DNA of 64,000 nt from Cellulomonas_A sp047229345 (GTDB lineage Bacteria; Actinomycetota; Actinomycetes; Actinomycetales; Cellulomonadaceae): NCBI RefSeq assembly GCF_047229345.1, contig NZ_JBFTER010000010.1, positions 13,187-77,186 of the forward strand, read 5' to 3'. The position numbers were made by a program, and so were the translations under genes. This document shows, one piece after another, positions 35,027 to 43,894 of the stretch. Within the stretch, counting starts at the first letter, position 1. Each line of letters starts with the position of its first letter. Under the pieces are notes generated by a model, which saw nothing but the letters and a program-made list of their open reading frames with translations, did not search any database and was not told the origin of the DNA.

Positions 35027-36244
35027 TCAGGCGAGCTCGGCCCGGCGCCGCACGAGGAACGCCCGCTCGCCCTGGTTGGCGCACCGGTCCAGCGCCGCCT
35101 CGTACGCCGCGACCGCCTCGCCGCCGCGACCGAGCCGGCGCAGCAGGTCGGCGCGGACCGCGTGGAAGACGTGGAACGTCGTGAGCCCGAGCGGGTCGAC
35201 GGCCGCGAGCGCGACCTCCGGGCCCTCGACCTCCGCGAGCGCGACCGCCCGGTTGAGCGCGACGACGGGTGAGCCCGTGAGCGCGAGCAGGTGGTCGTAG
35301 AGCGCGAGCACCTGCGCCCAGTCGGTCGAGGCGACGTCCGGCGCGTCGGCGTGCACCGCCTGGATCGCCGCCTGCAGCTGGTACGGCCCGGGGCGCCCGC
35401 GGCGCAGGCACCACCGGACGAGCTCCTGCCCCTCGGCGACGAGCGCCTGGTCCCACCGGCTCCGGTCCTGCTCCGCGAGGGGGACGAGCGAGCCGTCGGG
35501 CGCGGTCCGGGCGGCGCGGCGGGAGTCGACGAGCAGGAGCAGCGCGAGCAGGCCCGCGACCTCCTCCTCGTCGGGCATGAGCTCGGCGAGCAGCCGGGCG
35601 AGCCGGACCGCCTCCGCGCACAGGTCGGCCCGCACGAGGGCGTCGCCCGCGCTCGCGGTGTGCCCCTCGGTGAACACGAGGTACACGACCGCGAGCACCG
35701 CGCGGAGCCGGTCGGGCAGCTCCGCGTCGTCGGGGACCCGGTACGGGATGCGGGCGTCGCGGATCTTGCCCTTGGCGCGCACGAGCCGCTGCGCCATCGT
35801 CTGCTCCTCGACGAGGAACGCGCGGGCGATCTCGGCGGTCGTGAGCCCGCCGACCATCCGCAGCGTGAGCGCGACGCGCGCCGCCGGGGAGAGCGCGGGG
35901 TGGCAGCAGGTGAACACCAGGCGGAGCCGGTCGTCGCGCACGGGGCCCTCCTCGACGGGCTCGGACGGGGCGTGCAGGAGGGCGGCCTGCGCGTGCCGGT
36001 CCGCGCGGCTCGACTCGCGCCGGATCCGGTCGATGGCCCTGCGGCGCGCGGTCGTGAGGATCCAGCCCGCCGGGCTGGGCGGGAGGCCGGTCACGGGCCA
36101 GCGCTCGACGGCGGTGGCGAACGCGTCCTGCACCGCGTCCTCGGCGAGGTCCAGGTCGCCGAGGACGCGGGTCAGGACGGCCACGGCCCGCGCGTGCTCC
36201 TCGCGGAACACGCGCTCGACGTCCGCGAGGCCGATCGTGGTCAT
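35027..36244 (-). CDS. ECF42-type sigma factor with TPR-like extension
   Basis: A 405-residue group IV sigma factor. Region 2 (LAEDAVQDAFATAVERWP, then PAGWILTTARRRAIDRIRR) and region 4 (SPAARVALTLRMVGGLTTAEIARAFLV) are within the first 180 residues. A large helical extension follows with TPR-like repeats (YDHLLALTGSPVVALNRAVALAEV-like). This matches the ECF42 group, which has no classical anti-sigma factor and is encoded next to DGPF/YCII proteins. Here the YCII gene lies 7 nt upstream on the same strand. Target promoters are not known. Confidence 0.9.
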   Translation of the reverse strand: MTTIGLADVERVFREEHARAVAVLTRVLGDLDLAEDAVQDAFATAVERWPVTGLPPSPAGWILTTARRRAIDRIRRESSRADRHAQAALLHAPSEPVEEGPVRDDRLRLVFTCCHPALSPAARVALTLRMVGGLTTAEIARAFLVEEQTMAQRLVRAKGKIRDARIPYRVPDDAELPDRLRAVLAVVYLVFTEGHTASAGDALVRADLCAEAVRLARLLAELMPDEEEVAGLLALLLLVDSRRAARTAPDGSLVPLAEQDRSRWDQALVAEGQELVRWCLRRGRPGPYQLQAAIQAVHADAPDVASTDWAQVLALYDHLLALTGSPVVALNRAVALAEVEGPEVALAAVDPLGLTTFHVFHAVRADLLRRLGRGGEAVAAYEAALDRCANQGERAFLVRRRAELA

Positions 36245-36251
36245 GCGGCGG

Positions 36252-36605
36252 TCAGCGCCCCTGCGCGAACTGGAAGGGGCGGACCTCCACGGGGAGCGTG
36301 GTCGCCTGCGCCATCCGGCGACCCCAGTCGAGCGCCACGTCGAGGTCCGGCACGTCGATGACCGTGAGGCCGCCGAGGTGCTCCTTGCCCTCGAGGTACG
36401 GGCCGTCGGTCACGAGCACGTCGTCGTCCTTCGCCCGCAGGACCGTCGCGGTGCTCGCGTCGTGCAGGCCGCCCGTGAACAGCCAGACCCCGGCGGCACG
36501 GAGCTCGGCGTCGAGCGCCTCGACCGCCGCCATGATCGGCGCGAAGACCTCCGGCTCGGGCGGCGGGCCGTCGGGCTGCATCACGCTGAGGAGGTACTGC
36601 GTCAT
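36252..36605 (-). CDS. YCII/DGPF-domain protein, partner of the ECF42 sigma factor
   Basis: A 117-residue YCII-related protein beginning MTQYLLSVMQPDGPPP. The conserved central motif VTDGPYLEGKEHLGG corresponds to the DGPF signature of proteins linked to ECF42 sigma factors; a catalytic-looking Asp-Gly sits within it. ATG at 36605 is preceded by AAGGAGG. It is the first gene of a two-gene operon with the sigma factor. Whether it regulates the sigma factor or is merely part of its regulon is unsettled. Confidence 0.9.
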   Translation of the reverse strand: MTQYLLSVMQPDGPPPEPEVFAPIMAAVEALDAELRAAGVWLFTGGLHDASTATVLRAKDDDVLVTDGPYLEGKEHLGGLTVIDVPDLDVALDWGRRMAQATTLPVEVRPFQFAQGR

Positions 36606-36840
36606 GGGAACCCCTCCTTGGGGATCTCGGCCGGCCCTGCGCCGGCCTCTCACCTTCTACACGAACGGCCGGCCCCGAGATCGACGTGCGGCGACCGATG
36701 AGTTCTCGCCCGGAATCAGGTCGACCCGTGTCGGTGGGGGCGAGCACACTGGTCGCTCCCCCGCCCGCGCCGCACCACCGGCGCGTGCGCTCTGCGCGAC
36801 GCCGCGCGTCCCCGTTCCTCCCCAGCGACAGGTGTGACTT

Positions 36841-38367
36841 GTGACCGAGACCCGGACCGAACCGGCCCCGCACGCCCTACCGGGCGCCTCCGGGCCCACC
36901 GACCCGTCCGACCCCGCCCCCGACCGGATGACGGCCCGCGACCGCACCGCGGTCTCGCTGCTCCTCGTGTCGGCGTTCGTCGTCATCCTCAACGAGACCG
37001 TCATGGGGGTCGCGCTCCCGCGGCTCATGGAGGACCTCGCCATCACGGCGAGCGCCGCCCAGTGGGTCACGACCGCGTTCATGCTCACGATGGCCGTGGT
37101 CATCCCGATCACGGGCTTCGTGCTGCAGCGCACGACGACGCGCGCGGCGTTCCTCGCGGCGATGGGCCTGTTCAGCATCGGGACGCTCGTCTGCGCGCTC
37201 GCGCCCGGGTTCGAGGTGCTCCTGCTCGGCCGGGTCGTGCAGGCGGGCGGGACGGCGATCATGATGCCGCTGCTCATGACGACCGTCATGACCGTCACCC
37301 CGCCCGCGAGCCGCGGTCGCACGATGGGCAACATCTCCGTCGTCATCTCGGTCGCCCCGGCGCTCGGCCCGACGATCTCCGGCGTGGTGCTCAGCGTCCT
37401 CGACTGGCGGTGGCTGTTCGGCCTCGTGCTCCCGATCGCCGTGGGCGCGCTCGCGCTCGGGGCGGCGCGCCTGGTCAACCTCACGACGCCGCGCGAGGCC
37501 CGCATCGACGTGCTCTCGGTGATCCTGTCGGCGCTCGCGTTCGGCGGGATCGTGTACGGCCTGAGCCGCGTCGGCGAGTCGGCGGCGGGCGGCGGGGCGG
37601 GCGAGGCGTGGACCGCGCTGGGAGTCGGGCTCGTGACGCTCGCGCTGTTCGTCGCGCGCCAGCTCGTGCTCCAGCGGACCGACGCGGCGCTGCTCGACCT
37701 GCGCACGTTCCGCTCCCCGGTGTTCACCGTCGCGATCGTGCTCATGGCGATCAGCATGATGTCGCTGTTCGGCACGATCATCCTGCTGCCGCTCTACGCG
37801 CAGCAGGTGCTGGGCCTCGAGGCGCTGCAGACGGGCCTGCTCATGCTGCCGGGCGGCCTGCTCATGGGGTTCCTGGCCCCCTCGGTGGGGCGCGCGTACG
37901 ACCGGTTCGGGCCGCGCGTGCTGCTCGTGCCGGGCGCGACGATCGTCAGCGTCGCCGCGTGGCTGCTCGCGACGCTCGGGGAGCAGAGCTCGCCGTGGCT
38001 GCTGCTGACCGGGCACGTCGTGCTCAGCATCGGGCTCGCGCTCATGTTCACGCCGCTGTTCACCGCGTCGCTCGGCTCGCTCACGCCGAACCTGTACTCG
38101 CACGGCAGCGCGATGGTCGGCACCGTCCAGCAGGTCGCGGGCGCCGCGGGGACAGCGCTGTTCGTCACCGTGCTCACCGCGCAGGCGGCGTCGCTCACCG
38201 AGACCGGGGCGGGACCCGTCACGGCGATGGCGGGCGGGGTGCACGCCGCGTTCCTCGTCGGTGCCGTGATCTCGGTCCTGGCGATCCCGGCGGCGTTCGC
38301 GGTGCGCGTGCCGAAGACCGACCGGGGAGCGGTGGACGCCGGGTCGGCACCCGTCGGGGCGCACTGA
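36841..38367 (+). CDS. DHA2-family MFS drug exporter (EmrB/QacA type)
   Basis: A 508-residue proton-driven exporter with about 14 membrane helices. The motif after helix 1 (LNETVMGVALPRLMEDL) and QWVTTAFMLTMAVVIPITGF are characteristic of EmrB/QacA proteins, and the motif A-like RTTTRAAFLAAMGLF and motif C region PALGPTISGVVLSVLDWRWLF are intact. GTG at 36841 follows an AGGTG-type site. Divergent from the YCII-sigma operon across 235 nt. Substrate unknown; drug-type exporters of this class are often mis-specified by homology. Confidence 0.88.
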   Translation: MTETRTEPAPHALPGASGPTDPSDPAPDRMTARDRTAVSLLLVSAFVVILNETVMGVALPRLMEDLAITASAAQWVTTAFMLTMAVVIPITGFVLQRTTTRAAFLAAMGLFSIGTLVCALAPGFEVLLLGRVVQAGGTAIMMPLLMTTVMTVTPPASRGRTMGNISVVISVAPALGPTISGVVLSVLDWRWLFGLVLPIAVGALALGAARLVNLTTPREARIDVLSVILSALAFGGIVYGLSRVGESAAGGGAGEAWTALGVGLVTLALFVARQLVLQRTDAALLDLRTFRSPVFTVAIVLMAISMMSLFGTIILLPLYAQQVLGLEALQTGLLMLPGGLLMGFLAPSVGRAYDRFGPRVLLVPGATIVSVAAWLLATLGEQSSPWLLLTGHVVLSIGLALMFTPLFTASLGSLTPNLYSHGSAMVGTVQQVAGAAGTALFVTVLTAQAASLTETGAGPVTAMAGGVHAAFLVGAVISVLAIPAAFAVRVPKTDRGAVDAGSAPVGAH

Positions 38368-38393
38368 CCGGGACCCGGACGTAGCAGACGTAG

Positions 38394-38467
38394 CGGACGC
38401 CACCCGTGTGCGGTGCGTCACGGTTCCCGCTCGGGAGCCGTGACGCGCTTGCTCCGGGTGGCGTCCG
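38394..38467. repeat. 74-nt nested inverted repeat upstream of the GH10 gene
   Basis: Outer arms CGGACGCCACCCG (38394-38406) and CGGGTGGCGTCCG (38455-38467) are perfect over 13 bp. After a symmetric 8x8 internal loop, inner arms GCGTCACGGTTCCC (38415-38428) and GGGAGCCGTGACGC (38433-38446) pair over 14 bp with one G-T, closed by loop GCTC. It sits 26 nt after the MFS stop and 54 nt before the xylanase start. A terminator, a leader structure or a multi-site operator are possible. Confidence 0.8.
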
Positions 38468-38521
38468 TCTGCCTACGGTGGGGTCACCGACGTGCCACCG
38501 ACCGGGGGGAGCTGCGCCGTC

Positions 38522-40264
38522 GTGCGACGCCTCATCCCTGCGCTGGTCCTCGCGGCCGGCGCCCTCGTCCTCGTCGTGGTCCTGCTCGCAGGGCCGCTCT
38601 CGCCGAGCCAGGAGCCCGAGCCGACGGCCGCGGCACCCGCCACCTCCGCCGCACCCCAGCGCGTCAGCACCGTCCTGTCGAGCGAGTTCGAGGACGGCAC
38701 CGACGGCTGGGAGGGGCTCGGGACCGCCGAGGTCACGACGCGCGAGGGCGACGCCCGCAGCGGCGCGTCGAGCCTGCTCGTGAGCGGGCGGACGGAGGCG
38801 TGGAACGGTGCCCTGCTCGGGCTCGAGGGGGTCCTGACCGCCGGGACGGAGCACACGCTCTCCGTGTGGGTCCGCCTCGCGCCGGGTTCCGGGGGTGCGG
38901 AGCCGGCCGCCGGGGACTCAGGCGACGACGACTCCGGCGAGTCCGGCGAGTCCGGCGAGTCCGGCGAGTCCGGCGAGTCCGGCGACGAGGCTGCCGCCGG
39001 CGGCGGGGCCGACGAGCTCCAGCTCACCGTCCGGCGCGACGCCGACGGCGAGCGCGTCTACGACCACCTCGTGCACACGCCCGTCGGCACCGACGCCTGG
39101 GTCGAGCTGCGCACCGCGTACACGCTGCCCGAGGGCTCGGAGCACCCGGAGCTCTACGTCGAGTCGACCGGCACGCTCGCCGACGTGCTCGTCGACGACG
39201 TGACCGTGACCAAGGAGGCACCCCCCGTGCAGACCGACGTCCCCGCGCTGCGCGACGCCCTCGCGGGCGACTTCCCGGTCGGCACCGCGGTCGGGCGCCA
39301 GGACCTCGACGGCGCGCCCGCGGAGCTCCTGACCCGGCACTTCTCGACCATCACGCCCGAGAACGCGCTCAAGCCCACGAGCCTGCAGCCCCACGAGGGC
39401 GAGTTCACGTTCGAGCAGGCCGACCAGGTGCTCGACTTCGCCGTCGAGCACGGGCTCGCCGTGCACGGTCACACCCTCGTGTGGCACCGCTCGACGCCGG
39501 ACTGGTTCTTCCGGGCCGCCGACGGGCGGGAGCTGGGGCAGAGCCCCGAGGACCAGGCGCTGCTGCTCGCGCGGCTCGAGGCGCACGTCCGGACGGTCGC
39601 GGACCACCTCCGGGAGCGCTACGGCGACGCGAACCCGGTCCGCACGTGGGACGTCGTCAACGAGGCCATCGACCCCGAGGAGGACGACGGCCTGCGCCGC
39701 AACCAGTGGTACGCGGTGCTCGGCCCCGAGTACGTCGCGCACGCGTTCCGGATCGCCCGCGAGGCCTTCGGCCCCGACACGGTGCTGTACCTCAACGACT
39801 ACGGGACCGAGGGAGCGGCGAAGCGGCGGGCCGCGGCGGACGTGGTGCGGAGGCTGCTCGACGAGGGCGTGCCGGTCGACGGGGTGGGCCACCAGATGCA
39901 CGTGAACCTCGGCGTCCCCGTCTCGCGCATCGAGGACACGATCGCGACGTTCGAGGACCTCGGCGTCCGGCAGGCCGTCACCGAGCTCGACGTCGCGATC
40001 GCGGAGTCGCCCGACGAGGCGCTCGACCACACCCCGCGCGAGCGGCTCGACGAGCAGGGCCGGTACTACCAGGACCTGCTCGCCGCGTTCCGGCGCCACC
40101 CCGGCGCCGTCTCGTCGCTGAGCGTCTGGGGGCTCTACGATGCGCGGAGCTGGCTGCGCGCCTGGCCGACCGAACGCCCCTACGAGGCGCCCCTGCTGTT
40201 CGACGGGGACCTGCAGGCGAAGCCGGCGTACTGGGGTCTCGTCGACCCCGCGCGGCTGGACTGA
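38522..40264 (+). CDS. GH10 endo-beta-1,4-xylanase with N-terminal CBM and membrane anchor/signal
   Basis: Hydrolyses xylan backbone outside the cell. The 580-residue protein starts with a signal peptide or anchor (RRLIPALVLAAGALVLVVVLLA-like helix, residues 2-24), then a CBM4/9/22-like module (about 55-235, SSEFEDGTDGWEGL at its start), then a GH10 barrel (about 240-578). The acid/base is Glu381 in WDVVNEAID and the nucleophile Glu488 in VTELDVAI; HGHTLVWHRSTPDWF is also intact. An acidic SGE-repeat insert (about 132-165) interrupts the CBM. GTG 38522 is preceded by GGGGGGAG; a GTG at 38492 is less likely. Secretion versus anchoring is undecided. Confidence 0.92.
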   Translation: MRRLIPALVLAAGALVLVVVLLAGPLSPSQEPEPTAAAPATSAAPQRVSTVLSSEFEDGTDGWEGLGTAEVTTREGDARSGASSLLVSGRTEAWNGALLGLEGVLTAGTEHTLSVWVRLAPGSGGAEPAAGDSGDDDSGESGESGESGESGESGDEAAAGGGADELQLTVRRDADGERVYDHLVHTPVGTDAWVELRTAYTLPEGSEHPELYVESTGTLADVLVDDVTVTKEAPPVQTDVPALRDALAGDFPVGTAVGRQDLDGAPAELLTRHFSTITPENALKPTSLQPHEGEFTFEQADQVLDFAVEHGLAVHGHTLVWHRSTPDWFFRAADGRELGQSPEDQALLLARLEAHVRTVADHLRERYGDANPVRTWDVVNEAIDPEEDDGLRRNQWYAVLGPEYVAHAFRIAREAFGPDTVLYLNDYGTEGAAKRRAAADVVRRLLDEGVPVDGVGHQMHVNLGVPVSRIEDTIATFEDLGVRQAVTELDVAIAESPDEALDHTPRERLDEQGRYYQDLLAAFRRHPGAVSSLSVWGLYDARSWLRAWPTERPYEAPLLFDGDLQAKPAYWGLVDPARLD

Positions 40265-40317
40265 GGCCGGGGCAGCCCCCCGAGGGCGTGCACCGACCCG
40301 CCCGGGTCCCCCGGACG

Positions 40318-41565
40318 TCAGGCGGGCGTCCCGTCCCGGGCGAGCCCCGCGGCCTCGCGCGTGCGCCGGTTCGCGTGCGGCGACCAGCGCGGCACCGTGA
40401 CCCCGAGCGCGACGGCCGCGAGGAGCGCCAGCCCGCCCGTCGCGGCCACGCCGAGCGCGAGGCTGCCGAGCGCCGCTCCCCCGGCGACGACGAGCGGACC
40501 GGCGGCGACGCCGGAGTCCTGCAGGAGCCGCCACGCCCCCAGGAACTGCGACCGGGCAGCCGGCGGCGCGACGTCCGCGCCGAGGGTCATGAGCAGCCCC
40601 GAGCCGATGCCGTTGCCGAGACCCAGCGCCATCGCGGCGACCGCGAGCGCGGGCAGCGTGCCGGCGAGCGGCAGGAGCAGCAGCGCGACGCCCATCACCA
40701 GCATCGACGGGATCGCGACCCACAGCCGCCCGCGCCGGTCCATGACGTGGCCCGCGGGGTAGAAGAGCAGCATGTCGACCGCGCCGGAGAGCCCGAAGAC
40801 GAGGCTCGTGGTGGCCGGCGCGAGCCCGAGGTGCTCGGACCACAGCGGCAGCACGACCTGGCGGGCGCCTCGCACCGCGCCGACGAGGAGCACCCCGACA
40901 CCCAGGGACGTCAGGACGCGCCGGTGCTGGCGCAGCACCGCGCGCACCGGGACCCGGGCCGCGGTGCGCCGCCGCACCGTCTCGGCCCCCGCGGCGTCCG
41001 GCACCGCGAGCACGACGGCACCGGCGAGCAGCGCGGTGGCCACCGCGAGGCCGAACGCCGCGGACGTCCCGCCGAGGTGCACCGCGAGCGCCCCGGCGAA
41101 CGGCCCCAGGAACAGCCCGATGCGGCTGACGCCGCCGAGCGTCGACAGCGCCCGGGCACGGGTCTCGACCGGGGTGATCTCCGTGAGGTACGACTGCCGG
41201 GCCAGCTGGTAGACCGACGCCGTCGCACCGGTCCCGAGCACGGACACGGCGAGCACGAGCAGGTCCTGGGACAGCGCCGCGCCCGTGAGCGTGAGCGCCG
41301 CGACGCCCGAGGCGACGAGCATCGCCCGGCGGTCGCCGACGCGCGCCGCGAGCCAGCCCGCGGGCACGTCGCCGAGGATCTGGCCGACGCCGACCATCGC
41401 GGCGAGCAACCCGGCGAGCGCGAGCGACGCGCCGCGCTGGGACGCGGTCACGGCGACCATCGGCACGGCCGCCCCGATGCCCACCTGGAAGACGAGCGCG
41501 GGCAGGTACACCCCGGCGAGCGACCGGCGGTCGAGAAAGGCCGGCGCGCGGCGGGTGGTGCTCAT
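40318..41565 (-). CDS. MFS transporter
   Basis: A 415-residue, 12-helix major facilitator. LVFQVGIGAAVPMVAVTASQRG (helix 1), motif A-like GDVPAGWLAARVGDRRAML and LARQSYLTEITPVETRARALS identify it; the C-terminal half has the pseudo-repeat AGHVMDRRGRLWVAIPS. Resembles drug or metabolite exporters of the DHA1 type; substrate unknown. The ATG at 41565 (or the GTG one codon upstream at 41568) follows a GACGGGTG stretch. It is between the xylanase (convergent) and the histidine kinase, transcribed the same way as the kinase. Confidence 0.85.
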   Translation of the reverse strand: MSTTRRAPAFLDRRSLAGVYLPALVFQVGIGAAVPMVAVTASQRGASLALAGLLAAMVGVGQILGDVPAGWLAARVGDRRAMLVASGVAALTLTGAALSQDLLVLAVSVLGTGATASVYQLARQSYLTEITPVETRARALSTLGGVSRIGLFLGPFAGALAVHLGGTSAAFGLAVATALLAGAVVLAVPDAAGAETVRRRTAARVPVRAVLRQHRRVLTSLGVGVLLVGAVRGARQVVLPLWSEHLGLAPATTSLVFGLSGAVDMLLFYPAGHVMDRRGRLWVAIPSMLVMGVALLLLPLAGTLPALAVAAMALGLGNGIGSGLLMTLGADVAPPAARSQFLGAWRLLQDSGVAAGPLVVAGGAALGSLALGVAATGGLALLAAVALGVTVPRWSPHANRRTREAAGLARDGTPA

Positions 41566-41653
41566 CACCCGTCAGTCTCGCCCGGCACCCCGCCGGTCGC
41601 AGCGCGGTGGCGCCGGTCGCGAGCACGCCGCGTCGCTGCCCGGCGCCGGTGAT

Positions 41654-41722
41654 GCACGCCACCCGGCACCGGCGTCGCACCCCGCCCGGCGCCGGTGTCG
41701 CACGCCACCCGGCACCGGCGTC
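41654..41722. repeat. Three 23-bp tandem repeats
   Basis: Units start at 41654, 41677 and 41700; consensus begins GCACGCCACCCGGCACCGGC and ends GTC. Copies 1 and 3 are identical and copy 2 differs at five or so positions. Partial copies extend on both sides (41640-41733). The array fills the gap between the divergently oriented MFS start and histidine-kinase stop. Confidence 0.85.
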
Positions 41723-41751
41723 GCACACCCCGGACGCGCGGCGCCCCGGGC

Positions 41752-43149
41752 TCAGCGCGGCAGCCGCAGGACCGCGCGCGCGCCCCCGAGCGCTGCGTCC
41801 CCGAGCTCCACGTCGCCGCCGTTCTCGCGCGCGACCTCGCGCGCGATGGCGAGCCCGAGGCCGCTGCCGCCCGCCTCGCGCTCGCGGGCGTCGTCGAGCC
41901 GCACGAAGCGCTCGAAGACGCGCTCGCGGTCCGGCGCGGGGATGCCGGCGCCGTCGTCCTCCACGGTGACCGCGCCGTCCACCACCGTGACCGCGACGTG
42001 CCCCGCCGCGTGCCGCACGGCGTTGTCGAGCAGGTTGCGCACGACGCGCAGCGCCGCCGCGGGGTCGGCGTGCGCGCGGCCGGCGCCGGTGACGGTGAGG
42101 CGCACGTCGGTGCGCGCCGCGACCGCACCCGACGCCTCGGCAGCGCCCCGCACGACGTCGAGGAGGTCGAGCTCGACGCGCTCGGCGCGCGTCGAGCCGA
42201 CCCGTGCGAGCAGCAGGAGGTCGTCGACGAGCGCCTGCATGCGCAGCACCTCGCCCTCGAGGTCCTCGGCGAGCTCGGCGCCGCTGTAGGCGTCGGGGTG
42301 CGCACGGGCCACCTCGATCGACGTCCGCAGGGACGCGAGCGGCGAGCGCAGCTCGTGCGCGGCGTCGCCCACGAACGTGCGCTGCCGCGCGGCGGCGACC
42401 TCGAGCCGGTCGAGCATCTCGTTGAGCGTGCGTGTCAGGGCACCGAGCTCGTCGTGCGCGCGCCGGACGGGCAGCGAGCCCGGGCCCCCGGTGCGGGCGA
42501 CCTGCGCGGCCGCCTGCCGGAGCTGCTCGACGGGGTGCAGCGCACGCCCGAGGACCGTCCAGATCACGACCGCGAGCAGCGCGGTGAGGACCGGGACGAC
42601 GCCGACGAGCGCGAGCCGGAGGGCGTCGAGCAGCCCGCGCACCTCCGCGAGCGGCACGGTCGCGACGACCGTCACGGGGGAGCCCCGGTAGGTCTCGGCG
42701 AGGACGGCGACCCGGGCGTCCCCGTCGTAGGCGCTGCGGTCGGTCCCGGTGACGACGACGTCGCCGGTCGCGGCCGCCTCCGAGCGCAGGCCCCGCACCG
42801 CGTCCGGCGGCAGCACCGGGAGCGTGCGGCTGGCGTTCGGGGAGGACGCGACGACCGCGCCGTCCGCGTCGAGGAGCTGGACGAGCTCGCCCGGCTCGCC
42901 GACCGGGAGCGCCTCGGGCAGCCGGTCGTCGCCCACGAGCGTGGCCACCGTGAGGGCGCGGTCGCGCGCGATGTAGTCGAGCGCGTCGACGCGGCTCACC
43001 GAGAGCACGTTCGTGAGGATGAGCGCGCCGGCGGCGAGGCCCGCGCACAGCACGCCCGAGGTCAGCAGGGTGAGCCGGAGGCGCAGCGACCAGCGCCCGG
43101 GCCCGCGGGCCGGCGCAGGCTCGGCCCCAGGTGCCCTCGTCCCCGTCAT
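41752..43149 (-). CDS. HAMP-containing sensor histidine kinase
   Basis: A 465-residue two-helix membrane kinase. Helix 1 is LRLTLLTSGVLCAGLAAGALIL, then an extracytoplasmic sensor (about 45-165), helix 2 LALVGVVPVLTALLAVVIWTVLG, HAMP (about 195-250), a DHp domain with phospho-His265 in DAAHELRSPLASL and a catalytic domain with N-box VRNLLDNAVRHA, G1 EDDGAGIP and G2 GGSGLGLAIA. ATG overlaps the response-regulator stop (ATGA). Extracellular signal unknown; the divergent ABC genes suggest it watches for envelope stress or a peptide. Confidence 0.92.
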   Translation of the reverse strand: MTGTRAPGAEPAPARGPGRWSLRLRLTLLTSGVLCAGLAAGALILTNVLSVSRVDALDYIARDRALTVATLVGDDRLPEALPVGEPGELVQLLDADGAVVASSPNASRTLPVLPPDAVRGLRSEAAATGDVVVTGTDRSAYDGDARVAVLAETYRGSPVTVVATVPLAEVRGLLDALRLALVGVVPVLTALLAVVIWTVLGRALHPVEQLRQAAAQVARTGGPGSLPVRRAHDELGALTRTLNEMLDRLEVAAARQRTFVGDAAHELRSPLASLRTSIEVARAHPDAYSGAELAEDLEGEVLRMQALVDDLLLLARVGSTRAERVELDLLDVVRGAAEASGAVAARTDVRLTVTGAGRAHADPAAALRVVRNLLDNAVRHAAGHVAVTVVDGAVTVEDDGAGIPAPDRERVFERFVRLDDAREREAGGSGLGLAIAREVARENGGDVELGDAALGGARAVLRLPR

Positions 43150-43799
43150 CCGGCCGCGCGGTACCCCGCACCGCGCACGGTCGCGACGACGTCCCGCCCG
43201 AGCTTGCGCCGCAGGTACCCGACGTAGACCTCGACGACGTTGAGGTCCTCCCCCGACCCGTCCCACACGTGGTCGCGCAGCTCGACCTTGCCGACGACCC
43301 GGTCGGCGTGCCGCATGAGGTACTCGAGCAGCGCGGTCTCGCGGGTCGTGAGCGCGACGACCTCGCCCGCGCGGGTCACGACGCGCGTCGCAGGGTCGAG
43401 CACCACGTCGCCGACCTGCAGGACCGCCGGCCGGGCGTGCGCAGGGCGGCGCACGAGCGCGCGCAGCCGGGCCACGAGCACCACGAAGGAGAACGGCTTC
43501 GTCAGGTAGTCGTCGGCCCCCACGTCGAGGCCGTCGGCGACGTCGTGCTCGCCGTCCTTCGCGCTCAGGAGCAGCACAGGCGTCCAGACGCCCAGCGCAC
43601 GCAGGTCCGTGACGACGTCGTAGCCGTTGCGGCGCGGCAGCATGATGTCGAGCACGATCGCGTCGTACTCGTTCTCGGTCGCGAGGTGCAGCCCGGTCGC
43701 GCCGTCGAACGCGACGTCGACCGCGAAGCCCTCCGCCGTGAGCCCGCGGTGCAGGGCGCGCACGAGCCCGCGTTCGTCGTCGACCACCAGGACCCGCAC
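43146..43799 (-). CDS. OmpR-family response regulator
   Basis: A 217-residue DNA-binding response regulator: receiver domain with acidic pocket VVDDERG, phospho-acceptor Asp51 in AIVLDIMLPRRNGYD and Lys in DDYLTKPFSF; winged-helix output domain from about residue 125 (LTTRETALLEYLMRHADRVV, VGYLRRKLG). GTG start at 43799. First gene of a two-gene operon with the kinase. It is divergent from the LolA/RseB-like gene, 95 nt away, so it likely controls that promoter too. Confidence 0.94.
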   Translation of the reverse strand: MRVLVVDDERGLVRALHRGLTAEGFAVDVAFDGATGLHLATENEYDAIVLDIMLPRRNGYDVVTDLRALGVWTPVLLLSAKDGEHDVADGLDVGADDYLTKPFSFVVLVARLRALVRRPAHARPAVLQVGDVVLDPATRVVTRAGEVVALTTRETALLEYLMRHADRVVGKVELRDHVWDGSGEDLNVVEVYVGYLRRKLGRDVVATVRGAGYRAAG

Positions 43800-43894
43800 A
43801 GGAGGAGCATCCCACCGCCCGCCCCCCGGGTCCCCACCGCCGGGCTTCAGCCCCTCTCAGCGCGCCCTCAGCCACCGGGGCGCACAGTGGAGCC

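Noticed and set aside
35027..36605. Classical sigma/anti-sigma pair
   Set aside because: The partner is a soluble YCII-type protein without a membrane helix or zinc-binding anti-sigma motif.
38918..43171. 1,400-codon antisense open frame over GH10, MFS and kinase genes
   Set aside because: No motif; it crosses genes in both directions and is a composition artefact.
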